From contig CP070672.1 in the NCBI GenBank assembly GCA_020351895.1, forward strand, positions 4,160,240 through 4,190,987: DNA of 30,748 nucleotides. Reading direction: 5' to 3'. Below, piece by piece: positions 8,395 through 15,080 of the stretch. Each line of letters begins with the position of its first letter. Positions within the stretch are counted from its first letter, which is position 1. A program made the translations under genes and the position numbers. Origin of the DNA: Thermoplasmata archaeon. GTDB taxonomy: Archaea > Thermoplasmatota > Thermoplasmata > GCA-020350865. Below the pieces are notes generated by a model that made no database searches, was not told where the DNA came from, and saw only the letters and a list, made by a program, of their open reading frames with translations.

Positions 8395-9048
8395 ATGGAT
8401 TTTGAGGTATGGGAAGGATATTATCGTGAGATATTATCCGAATTCGGTTTCGAGAGGGAGGAGGACGAGCGCTCTGCCTCCATTCTTTCGCGACTATTAG
8501 ATGGTAAGAAATTGGTATCTCAGAATGAGCTTTCGGTGGCAATCGAAGGAAAAGATGTTGTTATGGTGGGCGGGGCAAAAAATCTTGATGAAGAGCTTCA
8601 TACAGATTTATCAAAACATACAATCATAGCAGCCGATGGTACAACTTCAAATTTATTGTCTAAAGAAATGGTGCCTCATATCATAGTAACTGATTTAGAC
8701 GGAAAAATCCAGGATCAAATATCAGCCAATCGAATGGGAGCCGTCGTGGCCATCCATGCCCATGGGGATAACATTGAGCATATTAGGAAATGGACCCAGA
8801 AGTTCGAGGGAAAAGTCCTTGGAACCGTGCAGTGCAAACCTTTTGGCAACCTACATAACTTCGGAGGATTTACTGATGGTGATCGGGGAGTGTTTCTGGC
8901 CCACCATTTTGGCGCAAAGAGTATTAAATTAATAGGTTTTGATTTTGAGAGTGTGGGAGAAAAACCCAATTGTGATATTAATACAAAGTTGAAGAAACTA
9001 AAATGGGCCAAGAGGCTTATACTTGATCTAGAAGTAAATTTGGGTTAA
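8395..9048 (+). CDS. mptE: 6-hydroxymethylpterin diphosphokinase, MptE-like (DUF115)
   Basis: A 217-residue enzyme of the DUF115/MptE family. In methanogens this family transfers diphosphate from ATP to 6-hydroxymethyl-7,8-dihydropterin, a step to folate or (tetrahydro)methanopterin. Visible motifs: AADGTT (79-84), the acidic VTDLDG (98-103), HAHGDN (121-126) and GFTDGDRG (158-165), whose aspartates likely bind Mg-ATP. Length is usual. ATG start with an AGGA ribosome site, 9 nt after the DUF373 stop, and cotranscribed with it. It would supply a C1-carrier pterin; it is distinct from the metallopterin cofactor needed by the fusion enzyme at 1851-5240, which comes from another pathway. Confidence 0.88.
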   Translation: MDFEVWEGYYREILSEFGFEREEDERSASILSRLLDGKKLVSQNELSVAIEGKDVVMVGGAKNLDEELHTDLSKHTIIAADGTTSNLLSKEMVPHIIVTDLDGKIQDQISANRMGAVVAIHAHGDNIEHIRKWTQKFEGKVLGTVQCKPFGNLHNFGGFTDGDRGVFLAHHFGAKSIKLIGFDFESVGEKPNCDINTKLKKLKWAKRLILDLEVNLG

Positions 9049-9057
9049 GTATCTTAA

Positions 9058-9672
9058 ATGGGGCGAAAAATGTCAAAAAGATGGGTAAAAGAGCGCAAAC
9101 GCGACGGATACTATAAACAGGCGAAAAAGGCGGGTTATCGTTCCAGATCGGCATATAAATTGAAACAGATGAATGATAGATATAACATCATCTCACCAAG
9201 AGACACAGTAATCGATCTAGGTGCAGCCCCAGGGGGCTGGCTACAGGTGGCCAAAGAAATCGTGGGCCCTAAGGGCATGGTTGTTGGAGTAGATATCCAG
9301 AAAATAGAGCCCTTAGAAGGTGTTACTCTCTTAAAAGGTGATATGACAAGGCCTGAAACCATGGATAAACTTCGCCTGCTTGTAACAAAAGCGGATGTTG
9401 TTATATCCGATATGTCACCAAATATCACAGGTAACTACTCCATGGATCATGCCAGGTCAATCGGTCTGGCAGAGAAGGCCCTAGAAACTGCCGTAAATCT
9501 CTTGAAAGAAGAGGGAAATTTCCTTGTCAAGGTTTTCCAAGGGGATCTCTATGATGACTATCTCGACAAGATCAAATCCTCATTCAGGTTCACCAAAGCC
9601 CACTCACCGAAAGCCTCGAGAAAAAGCAGCTCTGAAATCTACTTAATAGGAAAAGGGTTTTTCGATTTATGA
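9058..9672 (+). CDS. rlmE: Ribosomal RNA 2'-O-methyltransferase RlmE (FtsJ/RrmJ family)
   Basis: A 204-residue FtsJ-family SAM-dependent RNA 2'-O-methyltransferase, expected to methylate a uridine in the A-loop of 23S rRNA. The SAM motif VIDLGAAPGGW is at residues 51-61. The catalytic K-D-K-E tetrad is complete: K34 (SAYKL), D118 (SDMSP), K158 (LVKVFQG) and E193 (SSEIYLIGKGF), with the same spacing as in the E. coli enzyme. The basic N-terminus (KRWVKERKRDGYYKQAKK) is typical for RNA binding. ATG at 9058 is used; an ATG four codons later (9070) is possible. Third and last gene of the DUF373 operon; the following gene faces it on the other strand. Confidence 0.95.
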   Translation: MGRKMSKRWVKERKRDGYYKQAKKAGYRSRSAYKLKQMNDRYNIISPRDTVIDLGAAPGGWLQVAKEIVGPKGMVVGVDIQKIEPLEGVTLLKGDMTRPETMDKLRLLVTKADVVISDMSPNITGNYSMDHARSIGLAEKALETAVNLLKEEGNFLVKVFQGDLYDDYLDKIKSSFRFTKAHSPKASRKSSSEIYLIGKGFFDL

Positions 9673-9705
9673 TACTTAATTTTTTATAATTATCTTTAGA
9701 AAAAA

Positions 9706-10572
9706 TTATTCACCAGTATGTGATATTGTACTACTATCAGGAAATTCGATATCTTCAAAGGCGATGTTACCCTGATAGGCTTCCATAATGTCAACGTACC
9801 ACTCAGGAAGCTCAGCTATCTGATCTTCCACTATCGTATAATCGACAATGGTTAGATCGACATCAACTTGATCACCTGGTTGATAATCACTTGTTAGGTT
9901 CCCACTGAAAATCATCAATCCAAATAGATCAGTTGAAGGATAATCTCCACTGTAAAAACCTTCAAGTGTCATCCCGGTACTATCAAATGTTATTAGAGTC
10001 CAGTTAACATCACCGTATATAGAGCTGCCGATCCCTACATGCTCTATCTCCTTAATCTTATCACGAATGATGATGGTATCTCCGTCATCGAGTCCCCCGA
10101 ACGTACCACTAAATGGATGCCAATCCTCTCCCAGTTGCTTTGCAGTAATGGTTGCACCTGGTCTGACAATTTCCTTATCATCTTCTTCTGGTTTAAAAAA
10201 TAAAAGGTAAGCAAAGGATGCGATGAGTAGTATAACAACCACCGTAACGATGGCTATTATTGCGCCTTTTTTGGATTTTTTTGGAGGGGTGGGTGGTGCT
10301 TGAGCTCCTGGTTGAGTATATGGGGCATATTGTGGTTGGGCCTGGGGTTGTTGAGGTGCTGTTTGTTGCGGCATGGTGGCTGTCTGGGTAGGGGAGGCCT
10401 GGGATGGCACAGGCTGTTGATATTGGGGGGGTGGAGAAGGCGGAGGTGGCATGGGTTGGGCAGTTTGCCCAGGGGCTCCCTGCTGAGTTGGCGGTGGTGC
10501 AACCAGAGGTCTTCCACAATTAGTACAGGTATTTCCAGGTACTTGGATGTTACAATTTGGGCAATATGGCAT
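9706..10572 (-). CDS. Zinc-ribbon, Pro/Gln-rich, single-pass membrane protein
   Basis: A 288-residue protein in four parts. First, an N-terminal zinc ribbon (C4, C7, C16, C19; CPNC...CTNC). Second, a proline/glutamine-rich low-complexity linker (about 25-95). Third, one membrane helix after a KKSKK stop (about 103-126). Last, an outer domain of about 160 residues with beta-rich sequence (GDTIIIRDKI, GDQVDVDLTIVDY) that faintly recalls an OB-like fold. The start is ATG at 10572 behind a GGTGAGG ribosome site; the frame is open to a TTG at 10599 that lacks one. It shares the intergenic region with hjc and diverges from it. This layout recurs in Thermoplasmata; function unknown. Confidence 0.85.
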   Translation of the reverse strand: MPYCPNCNIQVPGNTCTNCGRPLVAPPPTQQGAPGQTAQPMPPPPSPPPQYQQPVPSQASPTQTATMPQQTAPQQPQAQPQYAPYTQPGAQAPPTPPKKSKKGAIIAIVTVVVILLIASFAYLLFFKPEEDDKEIVRPGATITAKQLGEDWHPFSGTFGGLDDGDTIIIRDKIKEIEHVGIGSSIYGDVNWTLITFDSTGMTLEGFYSGDYPSTDLFGLMIFSGNLTSDYQPGDQVDVDLTIVDYTIVEDQIAELPEWYVDIMEAYQGNIAFEDIEFPDSSTISHTGE

Positions 10573-10622
10573 TTTCCTCACCACCCACTTCAAGCCCAAC
10601 CAAGGATAAAAAGCTTACTATC

Positions 10623-10637
10623 ATATTTTATATTTTT
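10623..10637 (-). promoter_or_regulatory. TATA box for the zinc-ribbon membrane protein
   Basis: On the minus strand, an AAAATATAAAATATG element gives a start near 10603 and a leader of about 30 nt. It lies back to back with the hjc promoter within 43 bp. Confidence 0.4.
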
Positions 10638-10654
10638 ATTTTATTGATTCAACA

Positions 10655-10665
10655 GAAATATAAAG
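10655..10665 (+). promoter_or_regulatory. TATA box for hjc
   Basis: GAAATATAAAG followed about 27 nt later by a likely transcript start near 10687, leaving about 15 nt of leader before the ATG at 10702. Confidence 0.45.
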
Positions 10666-10701
10666 CCGTTCTACAGAATCCTTATACATTACTATACTGA
10701 T

Positions 10702-11265
10702 ATGGGAAGTATGTCGAAAGCTTCAAATTATTCTCAACGTAAAAATATGCGGAGAGTTAGAAAGTCAAAGTCCTATGAACGGGAGCTGAAAAGGATTCTG
10801 CAAGGGGATATCGAAACACTGGAAAACGTGACTAAAACATGCTCCAAAGAGGAAAAAGAAGCCTATTTTAAAACTCGAGAGAAACCGTTTGTAGTTATCA
10901 GGTCCGCTGGATCCCTTGGAGTTGATCTTGTGGCATTGAGAGACAACATCTCATTACTGATTGAAGTGAAATCATCTGTATACAAAAGGATACGAATGAG
11001 CAACAGTCCCCGACTCAAAGAGCAATCCGAAAGATTTGAAGCGGCCTGCAAAAAGGCGGGTCTTTTAGCCATTTATGCCTTCAGGCTAAAGAGTTTTCGT
11101 GGAGATTCCTGGAGAATTTTTACATTGGAAAATAAAAACCTCAAGGGAATAGCAAAGAGAATAAATAACCGATTGGCAAAGGTTTACAAATCCCCTGATG
11201 GTTACATGATTCTGAAATGGGATGAGGGATGGCCTCTTAATAAATTCATTGATTATATCTTATAA
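10702..11265 (+). CDS. hjc: Holliday junction resolvase Hjc
   Basis: Archaeal Hjc, a dimeric PD-(D/E)xK nuclease that cuts four-way DNA junctions during recombination and fork repair. Catalytic pieces are in order: E28 in the YERELKRIL helix, D75 in RSAGSLGVDLVAL, and E88-x-K90 in LIEVKSS. At 187 residues it is longer than the usual 120-140. It has a basic N-terminal tail of about 24 residues and roughly 25 extra residues between the first helix and the RSAGS strand (about 34-62, charged). The C-terminal part (about 130-187) is also extended. ATG at 10702; the ATG at 10711 is a possible alternative. Single gene with its own promoter. Confidence 0.9.
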   Translation: MGSMSKASNYSQRKNMRRVRKSKSYERELKRILQGDIETLENVTKTCSKEEKEAYFKTREKPFVVIRSAGSLGVDLVALRDNISLLIEVKSSVYKRIRMSNSPRLKEQSERFEAACKKAGLLAIYAFRLKSFRGDSWRIFTLENKNLKGIAKRINNRLAKVYKSPDGYMILKWDEGWPLNKFIDYIL

Positions 11266-11457
11266 TGCCAGCATCTAGGGTATTACAAGTATGAATAGTA
11301 ATAAAATGTGTTTTCAGCACTCATAGGGCTCTTCACTGTTTAACACTCAGCTTCCTTTGAGTTTTTCATCATCAAACACGCTCTAAAATCGAATTTAAGG
11401 TACTTAAACCTAATCATCTTGATTATTCACATCATAAAGATTTGATAATTTCAAGGG

Positions 11458-11470
11458 AAAAAATATATTG
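11458..11470 (+). promoter_or_regulatory. TATA box for the coiled-coil gene
   Basis: AAAAAATATATTG; a start near 11491 gives a leader of about 40 nt carrying the GGAGGT ribosome site at 11520-11525, which lies 6 nt before the TTG start codon at 11532. The rest of the 11266-11531 gap shows no gene; a weak hairpin followed by five T (CTCA/TGAG near 11355) may end hjc transcription. Confidence 0.5.
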
Positions 11471-11531
11471 GGTGTAGTGTTTTACAGAGGTCATATATTC
11501 GAGTAATACCACAAATCATGGAGGTCGAATC

Positions 11532-13499
11532 TTGGGCTTACCCAGTGGGAAGGTTGTTGACAGCGTAACAGGGGGGGATAATGCCCTAAAAGAGCTTCTT
11601 TTGGGACTGTCGGAAGAGCAATTCGAGGGCTACATTCGCACCACTAAAGTGGAGGATGATAATCCCGTGCAAGGATTCTTGGTTTTTAAGGGCGGGTTGG
11701 CCAAGATCGGGCTTTATTTCGGTGAGGAAGAGCTAAGAGGAGAAGAAGCCGTAAAAAAGATCATAGCCGATTCCCTGAAGGAAGAGAACCGAATCGATGT
11801 GGGCTCCTACTCTTTCGCCTCATCATCAATAAGGGTTGATCATATATTAAAGCGGTATCCAGATGCCCAGATAGACGGCGAAAACCTGGATTTAGAGGCC
11901 GAAATCGATTCTATCAAGGAGGAGGAGAAACGGAGGAGAATAGCGATGATAAAGGAAGAAAACCAGGAGCGTAATCGAAGTATGGAGCTTGTAAAAAGGG
12001 AGGACGAGCTCCATGAAAAACAAAGAACTCTCGAGAGAGAAATAGAATTGAGAAGGGACAGCGAGAAGGCGCTGAAAAGACTCGAAGAGGAGATGGATAC
12101 CATAAAACAGGGAAGTATGGCTTTAATCAAGCACTTCACATCAAAAGAAAGTGGCAGTCTCACTGAGAAAGATGCCATCGCCTTGGCCGAGAAGAAGATA
12201 GAGGAGATCAAAATCCAGAAGGAATGGGAGAAACTTCAGGAAGAGAAGGCTTTGCTTGAAGAAAAGGAGAATAGATTAGCCCAGGGGGAATTGGACCTCA
12301 AGACGAAAGAGACTTTGCTTTCCAAAAAATCAAGGGAGCTGGAAATAGAAAAGGAATCCCATCTTAAAGAAAGGGAGGAACTCGATAGGGTCTGGAAAAA
12401 GATCAATGAGGAAACCGAGAGAATGGGAAAACAAAAGGATGAAATCGAGTCCAAACTTGATGAACATGTCAGAGAAGAGAAGAAACTGATTGAGTATGAG
12501 GATGAACTGAGGGCTAGGGAGAAGAAATTGGATGAGGAGGGAAAGAAGCTTCTTGCGAAAGGGGAAGATGCCACAAAGACAGAGGAGCAATTGACTGAAA
12601 GACAAGACACATTGAATGTTTTCGAGGAAAGGTTGACCAATTTTAAAAAGGAATTGGAGCAAAAAAAGAAAGAATTGCAGAAGGAAGCGAAACTGAGAAA
12701 AAAAGAAGAAGACAAATTGAAGAGAATGAGAAGGGAAATCGAGAACCGTGAAGATGATCTGAGCTCTGCAAAGATGGATCTGAACAGAATGGAGCAGGAA
12801 TTGAAGATTAAGGGACAGAAAATGGAGTCCGAATTCCAGGAATTGGAGGGGGAAAAGGAGCAATTAAACAAAGAAAGCAGCGCCCTAAAAGAGCTGGATA
12901 AAAACCTCAAATCCAAGGAAAAGAGCCTGATAAAACTCGAAAAGGAGCTGAAGGAAAAGGACAAAAAACTGAAGAAGATCGAGGCGGGCCTGGCAAAGAA
13001 AAAGAAGGAAATTAAGAAGAAGGAATCCTCACTGGAATCTTCTTTTTTGGGTATCGAAGAGCAAAGAGATGAATTCAAGGATGAGATTGATAAAATCCAG
13101 AAACATAGAAAAGAACTGGAAATGAAGGAAGAAGAGCTTAATGAACTAGGGATCGAATTGGTTAATCGAAAAAAAGAGATGGATAATAGGGAGAAGGCAA
13201 TCGAAGAGCGAGAAGGGGCTTTGGATATTGAAATAGGTGATACTGAGGATGAAATAGAGGAAAGAAGAAGCGAAGTGGAAAAATTTGAAAGGAAACTAAA
13301 GGAATTTGAGGTTAAATTGGATAGGAAAGAGAAAAACCTTTCTAAGAAGAGTGAGAAGTATCTCACCCTTGAAAACGAGGTTCAGAAAAAGGAAAAGGAA
13401 TTGAATAACCTTGAAAAGGAACTTTCTGAAAGAAGCGAAGAGATAGAGGATTCCGCCAAGACATTAGAATTGAAAGAAAAGGAAATTAAATTGCGGTAA
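11532..13499 (+). CDS. Long coiled-coil protein with DUF2226-like N-terminal domain (ends at an in-frame TAA)
   Basis: 655 residues up to an in-frame TAA at 13497-13499. Residues 1 to about 120 form a globular domain opening with LPSGKVVDSV and containing GYIRTTKVEDDNPVQGFLVFKGG. It resembles the archaeal DUF2226 / PATAN-like domain; this is a by-eye match. From about 125 on, the chain is one extremely charged Lys/Glu coiled coil with many K-E-L-E-x-K-E-x-x-L heptads, SMC-like in look but without ATPase parts. TTG start fixed by a strong GGAGGT site. The same frame stays open right after the stop, through 14627, and carries the rest of the coiled coil, so the ancestral gene was about 1031 residues long. 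See the next entry and the repeat entry. Confidence 0.82.
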   Translation: MGLPSGKVVDSVTGGDNALKELLLGLSEEQFEGYIRTTKVEDDNPVQGFLVFKGGLAKIGLYFGEEELRGEEAVKKIIADSLKEENRIDVGSYSFASSSIRVDHILKRYPDAQIDGENLDLEAEIDSIKEEEKRRRIAMIKEENQERNRSMELVKREDELHEKQRTLEREIELRRDSEKALKRLEEEMDTIKQGSMALIKHFTSKESGSLTEKDAIALAEKKIEEIKIQKEWEKLQEEKALLEEKENRLAQGELDLKTKETLLSKKSRELEIEKESHLKEREELDRVWKKINEETERMGKQKDEIESKLDEHVREEKKLIEYEDELRAREKKLDEEGKKLLAKGEDATKTEEQLTERQDTLNVFEERLTNFKKELEQKKKELQKEAKLRKKEEDKLKRMRREIENREDDLSSAKMDLNRMEQELKIKGQKMESEFQELEGEKEQLNKESSALKELDKNLKSKEKSLIKLEKELKEKDKKLKKIEAGLAKKKKEIKKKESSLESSFLGIEEQRDEFKDEIDKIQKHRKELEMKEEELNELGIELVNRKKEMDNREKAIEEREGALDIEIGDTEDEIEERRSEVEKFERKLKEFEVKLDRKEKNLSKKSEKYLTLENEVQKKEKELNNLEKELSERSEEIEDSAKTLELKEKEIKLR

Positions 13500-14144
13500 A
13501 AGACTCTATCAAAGGAATTCAAGACCCTGGATAAGAGCAAGAAAAGACAAAACGATGATATTATGAGAATGGAGGAAGAGCTAAAAGAAAGAGAGAATCT
13601 GCTTGACGAGGAAGATAAAGCCCTTAAAACCAAAGAAACCGAGCTTGCCAATAAAAAGAAGGAAATTAATCTAGAATCGGAAAGACTGGAAAAAAGCTGG
13701 AAAGACCTGAGGCAACTGGAAGAAAACTTGAAACAAAAGGTAAACGATTTAAAGGATCATGAAAAGAGCCTTAAAGTTAAAAAAGAAGAAATAGAAGATT
13801 CTGCCAAGACTTTAGAATTAAAAGAAAAGGAAATAAAATCTCAAGAAAGGGCTCTTTCAAAGGAATTCAAGACCTTGGATAAGAGCAAGAAAAGACAAAC
13901 CGATGAAATAAAGAGAATGGAGGAAGAGCGAAAAGAAAGAGAGAATCTGCTTGCCGAGGAAGATAAAGCCCTAAAAACCAAAGAAACTGAACTTGCCAAC
14001 AAGAAGAAGGAAATTGAAGGGGAGTCGGAAAAGTTGGAAAAAGGCTGGAAGGATTTAAGACAACTGGAAGACAACTTGAAACAAAAGGTAAATGATTTAA
14101 AGGATCATGAAAAGAGCCTTAAACGTAAAAAGGAAGAGATAGAA
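13449..14144 (+). repeat. 348-bp tandem repeat inside the coiled-coil gene
   Basis: Two direct units of exactly 348 bp (116 codons), 13449-13796 and 13797-14144, that agree at about nine bases in ten by eye. A third, clearly diverged unit follows from 14145. Unit A carries TTG CGG TAA where unit B has TCT CAA GAA, so the stop codon is one base from a glutamate codon. 116 residues equals fifteen heptads plus one hendecad, so duplication keeps the coiled-coil phase. Confidence 0.85.
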
Positions 14145-14627
14145 GATGGCGAAAAGGCTTTAGAATCCAAGGAAAAAGACCTGCAATCTAGGGATAAAAC
14201 CCTAATTAAGAAATTTAAAGATTTGGATGATAGCAAAAAGAAATTTGCAGAGGATATCAAAAAAAGAGAGGATGAACTGAGTGAAAGAGAAGAGCTACTT
14301 GCAGAGGACGAGAATTCTATTAAAGCAAAGGCAATCCAAATCATAGATCGGGAGAAAGCCCTATCTGCAGAATCAGAGGATCTGGAGGAAAAGAGGAGAG
14401 AATTAGAAAAAGTGGAAGATAGTCAAAAACAAAGGGAGAAGGATCTGATAAACAAAGAAAAGAACCTAAAGAAGATGGAAAAATCGATAGAGAAAATGAA
14501 GAAAGAATTGAAAGAAAATGAAAAGGAACTGAAAAAGAGGGAAAAGGAGCTTGAGGACAAGCAAAAGAGATTCGAGAAAAGGGGTTTAGACCTGGAAAGA
14601 ATCAGGGAAACCCTGAAAAAGATTTAG
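13563..14627 (+). CDS. C-terminal half of the long coiled-coil protein (downstream of the in-frame stop)
   Basis: 354 residues in the same reading frame as 11532-13499. The frame is open directly after the TAA (from 13500); the first ATG is at 13563, inside the repeat, with no ribosome site before it. The sequence is pure Lys/Glu-rich coiled coil: unit A remainder, unit B, a diverged unit C, then a C-terminal stretch ending near a LERIRETLKKI tail. There is no separate promoter and no N-terminal domain. Most likely it is the tail of a gene broken by a point mutation, or of an intact gene with a consensus error in this repeat. Independent translation from 13563 is possible but not supported by signals. 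Confidence 0.6.
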   Translation: MRMEEELKERENLLDEEDKALKTKETELANKKKEINLESERLEKSWKDLRQLEENLKQKVNDLKDHEKSLKVKKEEIEDSAKTLELKEKEIKSQERALSKEFKTLDKSKKRQTDEIKRMEEERKERENLLAEEDKALKTKETELANKKKEIEGESEKLEKGWKDLRQLEDNLKQKVNDLKDHEKSLKRKKEEIEDGEKALESKEKDLQSRDKTLIKKFKDLDDSKKKFAEDIKKREDELSEREELLAEDENSIKAKAIQIIDREKALSAESEDLEEKRRELEKVEDSQKQREKDLINKEKNLKKMEKSIEKMKKELKENEKELKKREKELEDKQKRFEKRGLDLERIRETLKKI

Positions 14628-15009
14628 TATGGTATAGAACGTAAACATTGATGTGTTTTGAAAGGACTGAAGGAAGTTTCATTACAATTTCTTGGAAACC
14701 GTGCTGATAGCTCAAATTTCATATAAATTCTATTAGTGTAGCTCTAATAATATTGTTGGCTTTTTGCTCTATGGTGTAGGAAGTAAACCAAACCCATATA
14801 ATCCTGACTATTCATGATATGGTGCAAAAGGTAAACCAACTAAAAAACTGACGATCTTTATTCTAATCTACCTCTTATGACCCTGCAGAACGCAGAAAAA
14901 TACCCCTGGTAAGTTGGTGTAGGCATGGTAGATACCAGCAAAGTGTTATTATAAGAAAAAACATAGATTATTTTAGAAACAGAGGATTTGAAACACAACA
15001 ACTGCATAA

Positions 15010-15026
15010 TATAGGAATATCCTATA
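15010..15026. promoter_or_regulatory. Palindrome upstream of the secreted-protein promoter (possible operator)
   Basis: TATAGGA-ATA-TCCTATA, perfect 7-base arms around a 3-base centre, ending 15 bases before the TATA box of the next gene. The position fits a repressor or activator site, but no regulator gene is nearby and AT-rich palindromes can arise by chance. Confidence 0.3.
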
Positions 15027-15041
15027 ATATGGGTGCGAAAA

Positions 15042-15053
15042 GTTAATAAATAG
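15042..15053 (+). promoter_or_regulatory. TATA box for the 1275-aa secreted protein
   Basis: GTTAATAAATAG preceded by a purine-rich BRE-like GCGAAAA. A start near 15074 leaves only a few bases before GTG at 15081, i.e. a nearly leaderless mRNA. Confidence 0.45.
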
Positions 15054-15080
15054 ATATGATGGTATGTTAAATTAACATCG

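Larger units (their letters stand above)
14628..15080. other. Intergenic region between the coiled-coil and secreted-protein genes
   Basis: About 450 bases without a supported gene. It holds two imperfect 22-base direct copies beginning ATGGTG and ending in GTAAACCAA (14771 and 14819, 48 apart), the palindrome at 15010-15026, and the promoter of the next gene at 15042-15053. A minus-strand frame across 14858-15193 overlaps the next gene's start and looks spurious. Confidence 0.6.

Noticed and set aside
10300..10647. Plus-strand frame rich in Leu, Gly and Trp, opposite the zinc-ribbon gene
   Set aside because: Antisense of the Pro/Gln-rich linker; the composition is explained by that and it covers the divergent promoter region.
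11340..11375. Rho-independent-like terminator after hjc
   Set aside because: The stem is only four base pairs and lies about 90 nt past the stop; archaeal termination mostly needs just T-runs, so it is not listed as a feature.
12236..13366. Long minus-strand open frame, Ser/Phe-rich
   Set aside because: Mirror image of the Lys/Glu-rich coiled-coil gene: GAA/AAG-rich coding strand gives TTC/CTT on the other. No start signals, no domain.
13497..13499. Recoding of TAA as a sense codon
   Set aside because: Pyrrolysine uses TAG and all other genes here stop normally at TAA. A nonsense mutation or consensus error is simpler.
14771..14840. Two 22-base imperfect direct repeats, possible CRISPR or iterons
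   Set aside because: Only two copies with several mismatches; no spacer series, no cas or replication gene nearby.
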